Source: Phycisphaerae bacterium RAS1
Lineage (GTDB): Bacteria > Planctomycetota > Phycisphaerae > UBA1845 > Fen-1342
NCBI GenBank assembly: GCA_007859745.1
Contig: SMLU01000002.1
Span: 302,942-366,941 of the forward strand
Length of the DNA: 64,000 nt
Direction: 5' to 3'
The stretch's first letter is position 1. Every line of letters starts with the position of its first letter. Below, in pieces: positions 35,061-45,361 of the stretch. The notes beneath the pieces are model-generated. The model was not told where the DNA came from, did not search any database, and saw only the letters and a program-made list of their open reading frames with translations. A program made the translations under genes and the position numbers.

Positions 35061-37151
35061 CTACGACTTGCGGTGATCGCCGATCAACTCGTCGAACGCG
35101 TCTTCATCCAGGATTCGTATTCCCAGCTCGCGGGCCTTGTCCGCCTTGCTACCCGCTTCGGCGCCGACGACGACATAATCCGTCTTCTTGCTCACGCTGC
35201 CCGCCGCTTTCCCGCCCAGACCCTTGATCAGGTCCTCGATCTCCTTCCGCGAGTAACGCGCCAGCGTGCCCGTGACGACCACGGTCTTGCCCGACAGCGG
35301 ACTGCCCACCGCAGGACGGGCCTTCCGCGGCTGCGTCGTGTTCACGCCCCCAGCCTTCAGGTCGTCCACGATCTGGCGGCCGCGCGGGCTTTGGAACCAG
35401 GATCGCACAGACTTCGCTACCTCCGGCCCGACGCCTTCGATCGCCTGCAACGCCGTTTCATCCGCCTCGACCAGCGCATCGATCGCGCCGAAGTGATCCG
35501 CGATCAGCTCCGCCGTCGTGCTGCCGACGTGGCGAATTCCCAGTGCCGCCAGAAGCCGCGCCAGCGGCCGGGCGCGGGCCGCGTCGATCCCGCGTAGCAG
35601 CGACTCGGTCCGTTTCTTGCCGAAGGTCACCGCCGTCCGCTTGATCTCGCCCCCCTCCTCGCGCTCCTGCGTGGCGAGCGTCAGCTTCTCGATCTGCTCG
35701 CGGCGCGGCTCCAGCCGGAACAGGTCGGCAAATGACTTGACCAGCCCCTCGGCCGCCAGCCGCTCAACCACCGCTTCCCCCACGCCTTCGATGTCCATCT
35801 GGTCGCGCCCGCAGAAAAAGCGCAGCCGCTCCACCCACTGCGCCGGGCAGAATTCGCTCGTGCAGCGTAAGTAGACGCCGCCCTCATCCTGTGCCACCGC
35901 CGCGCCGCACTCCGGGCAGCGCTGCGGCGGCGTCACTGGTTCGACCCGCGGATTGCGCGCCGCCGCATCCACCGCAACCACCTGCGGAATGATCTCGCCC
36001 GCTTTCTCGATGGTCACGCGGTCCCCGACGTGCAGATCCAGCCGCCGAACCTGCTCGAAATTGTGCAGCGTCGCGCGGCGGACCGTCGTCCCCGCCAGGA
36101 GCACCGGGTCGAGGTTCGCGACCGGCGTGATCGTCCCCAGTTTTCCCACCTGAAACGTCACTGACAACAGCGTCGTCTGCGCCTGCTCGGCCGCGTACTT
36201 GTACGCGATGCACCAGCGCGGCGATTTCGACGTGGCGCCCAGGCGCTCGCGCTGCTCGAGCCGGTCGACCTTGATCACCAGTCCATCCGTGTCGTAGCCC
36301 AAGCCGCGGCGGCGGCCGTCCCACTCGGCCACGAACGCAATGACCGCGTCAATGTCGTCGAAACGCCGCGTGTGCGGACTGGTCGGCAGGCCCCACGCTC
36401 GAAATCGCTCGATCAACCCGCTGTGCGTCTCAACCTTCTTCGGGAACGGCTCGATCACGCCGAAGCCGTGCGCGCAGAACGCCAGGCCGCGCGTCGCCAC
36501 CAGCCGTGCGTCCAGTTGCTTGAGCGTCCCGGCGGTCGCGTTGCGCGGGTTCGCAAACGGCGGCTCGCCCGCCTGGGCGCGCTGCTGGTTGTGCCGCTCG
36601 AACGCCGCGCGCGGCCAGTAGACCTCGCCGCGAACTTCGAGCGCCTCGGGCCAGTCCTTTCCGCTGAGCTTCAGCGGCACGCTGCGCAGCGCCCGCAGGT
36701 TCTGCGTGACGTCATCGCCGCGCTCGCCGTCGCCGCGCGTCGCGCCCAGCTTCAGAACGCCCCCCTCGTACCGCAGCGACACGGCCACGCCGTCGATCTT
36801 CGGATCAACCACGTACGCCAGCGGCTGGTCATCGATCACGCGCCGGACGCGGGCGTCGAATTCACGAACCTCCGCCGGCGAGTACGTGTTGTCGATCGAC
36901 AGCATCGGCACGCGGTGCGTGACGTGCGCAAAACCATCCAGCGGGCGCTCGCTGACCCGCTGCGTCGGCGAGTCGGCCGTGACCAGCGCCGGGTGCGCGG
37001 CCTCCAGCTCGCGCAGTTCGCGCATCACCCGGTCGTAGTGCTCGTCACTGATCTCCGGCTCGTTTTCGACGTAATAGAGATGATCGTGCCGGCGGATTTC
37101 CGCCCGCAGCGACTCGATCCGCTCCGCCGGCCCGCGCTCACTTCGGGCCAT
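35061..37151 (-). CDS. ligA: NAD+-dependent DNA ligase LigA
   Basis: 696 residues. Joins nicks in DNA in replication and repair using NAD+. Adenylation active site Lys118 in PKIDGVAVS; the Ia/adenylation region (SDEHYDRVMRELREL) and motif LRYEGG follow. An OB fold (FQVGKLGTITPVANLDPV), a C4 zinc finger (CPECG...CTSEFCPAQW), helix-hairpin-helix repeats (LAALGIRHVGSTTAELIADH, IEGVGPEVAKS) and a C-terminal BRCT domain (LSGKTVVVTGTLARYSRKEI) are all complete. Its start lies within the last 14 bases of the upstream lipoprotein gene, so translation may be coupled. Confidence 0.96.
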   Translation of the reverse strand: MARSERGPAERIESLRAEIRRHDHLYYVENEPEISDEHYDRVMRELRELEAAHPALVTADSPTQRVSERPLDGFAHVTHRVPMLSIDNTYSPAEVREFDARVRRVIDDQPLAYVVDPKIDGVAVSLRYEGGVLKLGATRGDGERGDDVTQNLRALRSVPLKLSGKDWPEALEVRGEVYWPRAAFERHNQQRAQAGEPPFANPRNATAGTLKQLDARLVATRGLAFCAHGFGVIEPFPKKVETHSGLIERFRAWGLPTSPHTRRFDDIDAVIAFVAEWDGRRRGLGYDTDGLVIKVDRLEQRERLGATSKSPRWCIAYKYAAEQAQTTLLSVTFQVGKLGTITPVANLDPVLLAGTTVRRATLHNFEQVRRLDLHVGDRVTIEKAGEIIPQVVAVDAAARNPRVEPVTPPQRCPECGAAVAQDEGGVYLRCTSEFCPAQWVERLRFFCGRDQMDIEGVGEAVVERLAAEGLVKSFADLFRLEPRREQIEKLTLATQEREEGGEIKRTAVTFGKKRTESLLRGIDAARARPLARLLAALGIRHVGSTTAELIADHFGAIDALVEADETALQAIEGVGPEVAKSVRSWFQSPRGRQIVDDLKAGGVNTTQPRKARPAVGSPLSGKTVVVTGTLARYSRKEIEDLIKGLGGKAAGSVSKKTDYVVVGAEAGSKADKARELGIRILDEDAFDELIGDHRKS

Positions 37152-37866
37152 CGGCGGCGGTCCGAACCGGTGGCGCGGGCTTTGTCAGCAGGTCCATCTT
37201 CAGCCCGCTGAGCTTCAGCACCGAGGCGGCGGAATGCCCCTCCTTCACCCCGACCGCTGCCTGCCCGGCCGCATAGATGTTGATGCTGTCGCCCGGGCCA
37301 AGCGTCACGAAGAAGCTCAGCTCCTGGCTCGATTTCGACGCCGCGAGGCCGCGATCGCTCGAATGCAGCGCCACATCCAGATCGTGAAGCACGCGGCTGC
37401 GCTGATCGATCGCGAATATCTTGAGGCTGACGCTCGAATCGGGTAATGGCGACGGCGGATCGGCTTTTGTCTCGAATTCGTAGGCGAGTGAAACAGCCAC
37501 CTGCAGCTCGATCTGCCGGTTTGTGGCGTTCCTCACGGCGTGGCCCAGTTGAAACGTCCCCGCGGCGCTCCCGCCGTTGGAGACGTCCGCCGACGCGGCC
37601 GCCGCACCGGTTCTCTCGGCCGACGCGTCGGCGTTGGCGGTCCCGCCCAGCGCGGCCTCCTTCGTCGCTTTGGGCAGCCGGATCGTGAACGCCTCGTCCG
37701 CCGGAAGAGAAAGCTTCTCCCCGTCCGCGTTCTTCAAGTCGCGCGGCTCGGGGCGGGCCGTCAACTCGGCGCCAAACCCCCCGGCGCCACAGCCGCCCGG
37801 CGTCGCGACGATCGTCAAGGCCAGCCCGGCGGCAATCACGGCGCGTTCAAGGACGGATCGCGGCAT
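37138..37866 (-). CDS. Putative lipoprotein of unknown function
   Basis: 242 residues. N-terminal hydrophobic segment (VIAAGLALTIVATPGGC) could be a lipobox with Cys27. The remainder is mostly beta-type with alternating pattern (RQIELQVAVSLAYEFETKAD, SFFVTLGPGDSINIYAAGQA) and a low-complexity Ala/Ser/Gly part at 75-105. No named family. It overlaps ligA by 14 bases and precedes it, so they are likely co-transcribed. The start at 37866 is the only reasonable one. Confidence 0.65.
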   Translation of the reverse strand: MPRSVLERAVIAAGLALTIVATPGGCGAGGFGAELTARPEPRDLKNADGEKLSLPADEAFTIRLPKATKEAALGGTANADASAERTGAAAASADVSNGGSAAGTFQLGHAVRNATNRQIELQVAVSLAYEFETKADPPSPLPDSSVSLKIFAIDQRSRVLHDLDVALHSSDRGLAASKSSQELSFFVTLGPGDSINIYAAGQAAVGVKEGHSAASVLKLSGLKMDLLTKPAPPVRTAADGPK

Positions 37867-38291
37867 TCGGGAATCTCCTCAGCGACGACGAGCATTGGAG
37901 CATGCAGCGCGAGCGCGGGCAAGTGCCGCAGGGAACTCGGGAGCCGGTCAGACCTGGGTCAGCATGGGGGGATCGGCCCCGGCGTGTGGCCATGGGGGAT
38001 CGGCCTCGGCGTGTGGCAAAGATCTTGGCGGCTCGGCGACCCTGTTTGTCCGAACCCGCCGCGCCAAGCGGCGGGGTGAGGTTCTGGCGCGTTCGCGGCG
38101 GCGCGTCGTAGATTGACGACAATCGCCGTGCGCGCCTCATCCCGCCGCCTGGCGCGGCGGGTCCGGAAATCAAGACCGCCCGCGCGGAAAAGCGGGCACA
38201 CCCGCCTCGCAAACTCCGGACGCTTCTTTTGCGTCAGCACCCGATCGCGGTTACAAAACAGGGCTCGAAACTCAGCAGGAGCCGACCGCGT
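37867..38291. other. Divergent intergenic region with tandem repeat and inverted repeat
   Basis: No gene. It holds a near-tandem duplication of about 28 bases (ATGGGGGATCGGCC(C/T)CGGC, 37964-38018) and copy 3 of the GAACCCGCCGCGCC inverted repeat at 38049-38168. It is the probable promoter region for typA (plus) and the ligA pair (minus). Confidence 0.5.
38049..38168. repeat. GAACCCGCCGCGCC-family inverted repeat, copy 3
   Basis: Left arm intact, right arm CCCGCCGCCTGGCGCGGCGG has one changed base. Confidence 0.75.
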
Positions 38292-40111
<1,820 letters not shown>

Positions 40112-40115
<4 letters not shown>

Positions 40116-40882
40116 ATTCGCTCCACCACCACGAGCAGCCGGAACGCCAGCAGCCGCGCCAGCGGCCGAAGGAATCTCTCCATCCCCCACGCCACTCCCG
40201 CCAGCCACGAGGGGATCAGGCACGGCCCGGAAAAGCCGCCGCTGAGTGGATAGACAAATACGCTATCGAGTCGGCACGCGCCTACACGAAGCGCCGTGAA
40301 TCGCGCGGCGAAGCGCGCTGCGTGGCGTCGAAAAAGCAGTGTCGGAATCGCCTGGTTGGAATCAAACGGTCCGCCGCCGGAAAACAGCGGCGCGTCCTCC
40401 TGCGGCAGCGGGTCGATCGACATGTCGACCGGCTCCGGGTGAGCCAGCTTGAACACCAGCCGGCTCGCCGGCGAAATGTGCGGCTCCAGCATGACCAGCC
40501 GGCCGCCGGGCCGCAGCACCCGCGCCGCTTCGTCGAACAGCACCCATGGCCGCGGCAGGTGGTGCAGCACGTCAATCATGAACAGGTTGTCCACTCCCCC
40601 GTCGCGCAGCGGCAGCCGCATCGCATCGGCGACGAAGTCAACGTGGGGCGTCCCGACGATGTCGCTGATCAGCGCGGCCGGGAGAAACTCGCGCGCCATC
40701 CCCGATCCGCCGCCGATCTCGATGGTGACGCGGCCGGGGGCCAACTCGCCGCTGATCGCAGCAAAGTAGCGTCGGTAGATTTCGCGTAACAAGGGCTTGC
40801 GCCGCCAGATGTCGTGGCGCATGTCGAGCACCTCGGCCGCGGACTGGCCGGCGCTCGGAACGGTGGCGGAGGGACGGCGCAT
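40112..40882 (-). CDS. SAM-dependent methyltransferase (class I)
   Basis: 256 residues. Motif [18 protein letters not shown], then [20 protein letters not shown] and [20 protein letters not shown], followed by [11 protein letters not shown]. This is a Methyltransf_11/UbiE-like Rossmann fold. Substrate unknown. The C-terminal 90 residues ([20 protein letters not shown]) resemble methyltransferases near cell-surface sugar pathways, but no linkage is visible. Start 40882 ([10 protein letters not shown]) avoids repeat-derived sequence; longer starts at 41011 would run through the repeat array. Confidence 0.82.
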
Positions 40883-40919
40883 GGGTGCGGATGTTATCGC
40901 GGTACGTCGCGTTAGCGGC

Positions 40920-41124
40920 GTCTGTCCGAACCCGCCGCACGACGGACGCGGCCGTCTGTCCGAACCCGCCGCCGCACGGGCGCGGCCGTCTGTCCGAACC
41001 CGCCGCCGCACGGGCGCGGCCGTCTATCCGAACCCGCCGCGCCAAGCGGCGGGTTGACGTCCGTTGCGCTGGGAGCGTCAGTCAGCCACGACGGTCGAGC
41101 CGCCGCTTGGCGTGCCGGGTTCCG
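40920..41124. repeat. 34-bp tandem array leading into GAACCCGCCGCGCC element, copy 4
   Basis: Three units of 34 bases (GTCTGTCCGAACCCGCCGC...) at 40920, 40954 and 40988 (the second and third identical) run into the left arm of the standard inverted repeat (41022 on), whose right arm ends at 41124 with a base change (GGCGTGCCGG). Confidence 0.8.
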
Positions 41125-41321
41125 ACGCCAACCGATCGCCTGAACCGGATTCGGGTGCCAACGCGCGGGGCGCGGGCGAAATGCCACAGTAGGTGCGCGA
41201 AACGACCCACCCCCTTCCACGAGCCACGCAGCCGAGATTCTGCACACGCACTAGAAGGCCCTCAACGCAGCACGCGGACGCGCCGAAAATGTGACACCGC
41301 GAGCACGGAATCGCGCCGTCG

Positions 41322-41337
41322 TGGCACGCCACTTGCG
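41322..41337 (+). promoter_or_regulatory. Sigma-54 (RpoN) promoter of hydrogenase operon
   Basis: TGGCACGCCACTTGCG: the conserved TGGCACG and TTGC elements with 10 bases between GG and GC. The match to the sigma-54 consensus TGGCACGN4TTGC is complete over those conserved positions. It lies 57 bases before the hypC start. Sigma-54 controlling hydrogenase and hyp genes is established in other bacteria. An activator-binding site was not identified. Confidence 0.75.
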
Positions 41338-41393
41338 AGTAACTCCCCCGGCAGCGGCCCGGCTCGACGCCGGCCCCCACGCGAGGCCCGATC

Positions 41394-41660
41394 ATGTGTC
41401 TGGCAGTTCCTGGAAGAATCGTCGAACTCCGTTCGGCCGGCGCACTGGTTGACTTCCAGGGAAACCGCCAACGCGTGGATATCACGCTCACGCCCGACGT
41501 CCGCGCCGGCGAGTGGGTCCTGGTTCACGCGGGTTTCGCCATCACCCCCATCGCCGAAGCCGACGCGCTCGAAACGTGGGACTACCTCCGCGGCGAGTCC
41601 ACGGCCAATGTACTCGACGAAGCCGGCGGCGAGCGCGCCGCGGGAGCCGGCGATGGTTGA
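41394..41660 (+). CDS. hypC: Hydrogenase maturation chaperone HypC
   Basis: 88 residues. Begins MCLAVPGRIVEL, the exact HypC/HupF signature with the Cys2 that holds iron with HypD. Then VDFQGNRQRVDITLT and VLVHAGFAITPIAE. It passes the Fe(CN)2CO unit into the large subunit. First gene of the operon, 57 bases after the sigma-54 site. It ends 8 bases inside hypD. The extra C-terminal tail after DYLRGE is normal in length variation. Confidence 0.95.
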   Translation: MCLAVPGRIVELRSAGALVDFQGNRQRVDITLTPDVRAGEWVLVHAGFAITPIAEADALETWDYLRGESTANVLDEAGGERAAGAGDG

Positions 41661-42801
41661 GTCCATTCGATTACCTGCGGTGCAGCAGCACGGAGGCGCG
41701 TCACCGCTCCGCGACTCCGCTGCGGCGTTGCAAACGCAGATTGCGTCGCTCGCGCGTCGAATCGGCCGCAAGACGCAGTTCATGGAAGTCTGCGGCACGC
41801 ATACCGTCTCGATTTTCCGCACCGGCATCCGCGGCATGCTCCCGCCGAACGTCCGCATGCTGAGCGGCCCCGGCTGTCCGGTGTGCGTGACGGCGCAGCG
41901 CGACATCGACGCGGCGATTGAGTTGGCGGCGCGTCCGGGCGTCATTCTGGCGACCTACGGCGACATGCTCCGTGTTCCCGGCCGCCTGGGCAGCCTGGAA
42001 CGGCAGCGGGCGGCCGGCGCGGACGTGCGCGTCGTCACCAGCGCCCGCGCCGCACTGCGAATCGCCCGCGAAAACCCGCAGCGCGAAGTCGTCTTCCTGG
42101 CCGTCGGCTTCGAGACCACCGCGCCGGCCACCGCCGCCGTGATTCGCACCGCGGAATCCGAGTGCGTCAAGAACTTCAGTGCGCTCGTATCGCACAAGCT
42201 GGTCGTGCCCGCCATGCGAGCGCTGCTCGACGCCGGTGACGTGCGGCTGGACGGATTCCTCTGCCCCGGGCACGTCAGCGTCATCATCGGGGCCGAAGCC
42301 TACCGGCCGATCGTCGATCGCTATCGTCAGCCGTGCGTTGTGGCAGGCTTCGAGCCGCTTCAGATTCTGCGCGGAATCGCCGCGCTCCTGACGCAAGTCG
42401 CGCGACGCGAAGCACGATTGGAGAATGTCTATACCGCCGCCGTGCCGCCGCGCGGAAACGCCGTCGCGCTCCACCTGCTTGCGGAAGTTTTCGCACCGTC
42501 GCGCACCGCGTGGCGCGAACTGGGCGAAATCCCCGGCAGCGGATTGGAGCTGGCCCCGCGTTATTGCCGTTTCGACGCCGCGCGGCGCTTCGGCATCACG
42601 CTCGGCCCGGAAGTGAACAACCCCGCCTGCCTGTGCGGCCAGGTGATCTGCGGCCGGGCTGAGCCGTCGGATTGCGCCCTGTTCCGAAACGGCTGCACGC
42701 CGCTGACGCCCATCGGGCCGTGCATGGTCAGCAGCGAAGGTACCTGCGCGGCATGGTTCAAGTATGCCGCGCCCCGGCCGAGCGCGGAGGCTGCATCATG
42801 A
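41653..42801 (+). CDS. hypD: Hydrogenase maturation protein HypD
   Basis: 382 residues. Iron-sulfur protein that assembles the Fe(CN)2CO centre together with HypC. Conserved features: MEVCGTHTVSIFRTG, SGPGCPVCVTAQRDID, VFLAVGFETTAP, GFLCPGHVSVIIG and C-terminal NPACLCGQVICGRAEPSDC for the [4Fe-4S] cluster. ATG 41653 lies inside the end of hypC (overlap 8). It ends in a 4-base ATGA overlap with hypE. Confidence 0.95.
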   Translation: MVESIRLPAVQQHGGASPLRDSAAALQTQIASLARRIGRKTQFMEVCGTHTVSIFRTGIRGMLPPNVRMLSGPGCPVCVTAQRDIDAAIELAARPGVILATYGDMLRVPGRLGSLERQRAAGADVRVVTSARAALRIARENPQREVVFLAVGFETTAPATAAVIRTAESECVKNFSALVSHKLVVPAMRALLDAGDVRLDGFLCPGHVSVIIGAEAYRPIVDRYRQPCVVAGFEPLQILRGIAALLTQVARREARLENVYTAAVPPRGNAVALHLLAEVFAPSRTAWRELGEIPGSGLELAPRYCRFDAARRFGITLGPEVNNPACLCGQVICGRAEPSDCALFRNGCTPLTPIGPCMVSSEGTCAAWFKYAAPRPSAEAAS

Positions 42802-43928
42802 CCACCGCCGTCGCCAGCCAGACCGAGTGCGTCATGCTCGCCCATGGCGGCGGCGGCGAGCTGATGCACCGCCTCATTCGGGATCGGCTGTTGACCGCAC
42901 TTCGTAGCGTCGGACCGCCGCGTCCGGCGGCGCACGCGAGCAACGTTCCTCGCGCCGTCGGCCACAGAGGGCCGACGCTACGGCGCGAATCATGCCCGGC
43001 GCACACCGTATCGCGCGGCGTGCTGACCGATGGCGCCGTCTTACCGTGGACCGCCGACAACATCGTCTTCACGACCGACTCCTACGTCGTCACGCCGATC
43101 GAATTCCCCGGCGGCGACATCGGTCGCCTGGCCGTGTGCGGCACGGTCAACGACCTGACCGTCATGGGCGCGCAGCCGGTGGCGATCAGCCTGGGCCTCA
43201 TTCTCGAAGAGGGCCTGCCGCTGGAGACGCTCGATCGCGTCATGCGCTCCGTCGCCGGCGCCGCCCGGGAAGGCGGCGTCGAAATCGTCACGGGCGACAC
43301 GAAAGTCATCGAGCGCCGCGGATCGCCGCCGGAGCTGTTCATCAACACCGCCGGCATCGGCCGCCTGCGCGACGGCGTGCAACTCGGCGCCGAGCACATC
43401 GAGCCCGGCGACTGCATCCTGATTAACGGCCCGATTGCCGAACACGGCCTGGCCATCATGTCCGTTCGCAACGGCGTCGAATTCGAAACGCCGCTGCGCA
43501 GCGACGCCGCCCCGCTGAATCACCTGATCGCCGACCTTCTCGACATCGGAGCGAGTGTGAAATTCCTGCGTGATCCCACACGCGGCGGCGTCGCGGGCGT
43601 GCTGGCGGACATTTGTGACGACACCGGACTATCGATCGAAATCGACGAAACACGCCTGCCGCTATCGCCGGCCGCCCGCTACGCGTCGGAAATGCTGGGC
43701 ATAGAGCCACTTACGTTCGCCAACGAGGGCAAGGTGATTTGCGTCGTTGCCGCGGCCGACTGCGAAAAATCACTCAGCGCTCTGCGCACGAATCCTCTCG
43801 GCAGGCACGCCGCGTGCATTGGTTCTATTTGTGATCGCCATCCGGCGCTGGTCGAACTGACCACGAGATACGGGGGTCGGCGAATCGTCCAGCGGTCGTA
43901 TGGCGAGGATTTGCCTCGGATTTGCTGA
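42798..43928 (+). CDS. hypE: Hydrogenase maturation protein HypE with repeat-derived insert
   Basis: 376 residues. HypE converts carbamoyl groups from HypF into cyanide on its C-terminal cysteine. That cysteine is present (ends PRIC). The N-terminal ATP-binding HGGGGELMHRLI, FTTDSYVVTPIEFPGGDIG, and GDTKVIERR are intact. Residues about 36-62 (RSVGPPRPAAHASNVPRAVG and on) are not part of the family; the DNA is one GTAGCGTCGG element at 42903-42982, read in frame. Start and stop overlap neighbours. HypF is not in the window. Confidence 0.93.
   Translation: MTTAVASQTECVMLAHGGGGELMHRLIRDRLLTALRSVGPPRPAAHASNVPRAVGHRGPTLRRESCPAHTVSRGVLTDGAVLPWTADNIVFTTDSYVVTPIEFPGGDIGRLAVCGTVNDLTVMGAQPVAISLGLILEEGLPLETLDRVMRSVAGAAREGGVEIVTGDTKVIERRGSPPELFINTAGIGRLRDGVQLGAEHIEPGDCILINGPIAEHGLAIMSVRNGVEFETPLRSDAAPLNHLIADLLDIGASVKFLRDPTRGGVAGVLADICDDTGLSIEIDETRLPLSPAARYASEMLGIEPLTFANEGKVICVVAAADCEKSLSALRTNPLGRHAACIGSICDRHPALVELTTRYGGRRIVQRSYGEDLPRIC
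42903..42982. repeat. GTAGCGTCGG inverted repeat inside hypE
   Basis: Arms CGTAGCGTCGG (42903-42913) and CCGACGCTACG (42972-42982), in frame inside hypE; about 80 bases including spacer. Confidence 0.85.
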
Positions 43929-43952
43929 CAGATGCCGGAAAGGAAGTGCGGC

Positions 43953-45221
43953 ATGGTTGGCTCGATACACCCAGAGGGCTGCGAAGCGGATGGGCCGGCT
44001 GCGGACGATGAGCCTGAGCTTCACGGCCTCATCACGCGCGAAGCCCTCCTGGAGCGCATTGACGGATTGACCGCAACGCACAAGCTGATCGGTCCGGTGC
44101 AACGCAGCGAGCCGCAGTGCAACCCGCCGCGACGCTTTTTCTATGAGCCGGTCACGCGCGCCAGCGAGCTGGCGCTGGATTTCGACTACTGCGTCTACGG
44201 TCCGAAATCCGTGCTCCTCCCGCCGCGCGAGACCCTGCTGCGCTACGACACGCGCCATCGCCGCTTCGAGGCGGTTGCCGCGGCGCCGGCCGAGAGCACG
44301 GCGCTCGTCGGCGTGCATCCGTGCGATGTGCATGCGATCGCGACGCTCGACCGCGTCTTTGAGCAGGATCACCCGGACGAGCACTACCTGAGCCGGCGCG
44401 AAAGGCTCTTTGTCGTCGGCATCGATTGCCCACGGCCCTGCGCGGCCGGCGCGTTCTGCGCCGACCTGCACACCAATACCGCGTCCGCCGGCTTCGACGT
44501 CATGCTGTATCCATTCGAGGTCCCAGCCGGCGTCTCGCCCGCACATGCGGGGGGTGCGGGCGTCTCGCCCGCACATGCGGGGGGTGCGGGCGTCTCGCCC
44601 GCACATGCGGGGGGTGCGGGCGTCTCGCCCGCACATGCGGGGGGTGCGGGCGTCTCGCCCGCACATGAATTCGGTGTTGTGTTCGGAACGCAATCCGGGC
44701 GCAATTGGCTATCCGAAGCCGTGCGCCGCGTGTCTCCGGGGGATCGGCAGCGCTTCCGGACGTATCTGCAAGCGAAAGCCGCCGCCTTCCCGCGACGGCT
44801 GACGGCGCCCCGCGAACGTATCCCCGCGATCTTGCGGGCCTCCTACGACTCGCCGGTCTGGGAAGCCAACGCGCTGCGCTGCTATTCGTGCAGCTCCTGC
44901 AACCTCGTCTGTCCAACCTGCTACTGCTTCGACATCCAGGACGAACTCGACCTGCCGCCGGAGAGCGGTTGTCGCACCCGGGCGTGGGACAGTTGCATGC
45001 TGCGCGATTTCGCGCTGGTCGCCGGCGGACACAATTTTCGGTCGAAGCAGGCCGCCCGGCTGCGGCACCGCATCCTGCGAAAAGGCGCCTGGATCGAACA
45101 GCGCAGCGGCCGCAGCGGATGCGTCGGCTGCGCCCGCTGCGAGCGGGCCTGCACCGCCCACATCGGCATTTCGGACATCATCAACCAGCTTTCTGAGGAG
45201 CATCCGGGTGCGAAGGCCTGA
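43953..45221 (+). CDS. Group 3b [NiFe]-hydrogenase beta subunit (4Fe-4S, HydB/ShyB-like) with tandem insert
   Basis: 422 residues from ATG 43953 (GGAAAGGAAG six bases upstream); ATG 43932 also in frame. Electron-transfer subunit of the sulfhydrogenase-type hydrogenase. N-terminal half carries KLIGPVQRSEP, DYCVYGPKSVLLPPRE and GVHPCDVHAIATLDR, the family pattern. C-terminal ferredoxin part has CYSCSSCNLVCPTCYC and CVGCARCERACTAHIG for two [4Fe-4S] clusters. Residues about 194-238 are 4.6 copies of GVSPAHAGGA encoded by a 30-base tandem repeat. It is followed by an intergenic palindrome before the gamma gene, the only real gap in the operon. Confidence 0.88.
   Translation: MVGSIHPEGCEADGPAADDEPELHGLITREALLERIDGLTATHKLIGPVQRSEPQCNPPRRFFYEPVTRASELALDFDYCVYGPKSVLLPPRETLLRYDTRHRRFEAVAAAPAESTALVGVHPCDVHAIATLDRVFEQDHPDEHYLSRRERLFVVGIDCPRPCAAGAFCADLHTNTASAGFDVMLYPFEVPAGVSPAHAGGAGVSPAHAGGAGVSPAHAGGAGVSPAHAGGAGVSPAHEFGVVFGTQSGRNWLSEAVRRVSPGDRQRFRTYLQAKAAAFPRRLTAPRERIPAILRASYDSPVWEANALRCYSCSSCNLVCPTCYCFDIQDELDLPPESGCRTRAWDSCMLRDFALVAGGHNFRSKQAARLRHRILRKGAWIEQRSGRSGCVGCARCERACTAHIGISDIINQLSEEHPGAKA
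44531..44667 (+). repeat. 30-bp tandem repeat, 4.6 copies, inside beta gene
   Basis: Unit contains GTGCGGGCGTCTCGCCCGCA, a palindrome of the GGGCGTCCCGCCC family; the four full units are identical. The period is divisible by three, so the frame is kept. Confidence 0.95.
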
Positions 45222-45238
45222 CCCTTTGACATCGACGT

Positions 45239-45332
45239 GGGGAGCATCGGCGTCCCGCCGGTGCCCACGAAAGCGTCTCCGATGCGCACGGTCGAGGCAC
45301 CCGGACGCACCGGCGGGACGCCGATGCTCCCC
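45239..45332. repeat. Inverted repeat of 26-bp arms between beta and gamma genes
   Basis: Same 26-base arm as the 52-bp palindrome at 32907, here split by a 42-base spacer (45265-45306). It could form a stable stem in the operon transcript between the beta and gamma genes. Confidence 0.85.
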
Positions 45333-45361
45333 GCGAGTGAATGCCGGACGGAGAAAAATCC

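Larger units (their letters stand above)
40883..41393. other. Intergenic region with repeat array and sigma-54 promoter
   Basis: Holds three tandem 34-base units and a full GAACCCGCCGCGCC element (40920-41124), a 200-base stretch with no recognisable gene, and a near-consensus sigma-54 promoter at 41322-41337 in front of hypC. Confidence 0.6.

Noticed and set aside
40920-41021. Possible CRISPR array
   Set aside because: Units are contiguous without unique spacers and no cas genes are present; it is a simple tandem repeat.
40883-41652. Long plus-strand open frame leading into hypD
   Set aside because: It spans the repeat array and overlaps hypC in another frame; hypD starts at 41653 with the normal N-terminal region.
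44531-44667. Possible CRISPR-like repeat
   Set aside because: Direct tandem repeat with no spacers, inside a gene.
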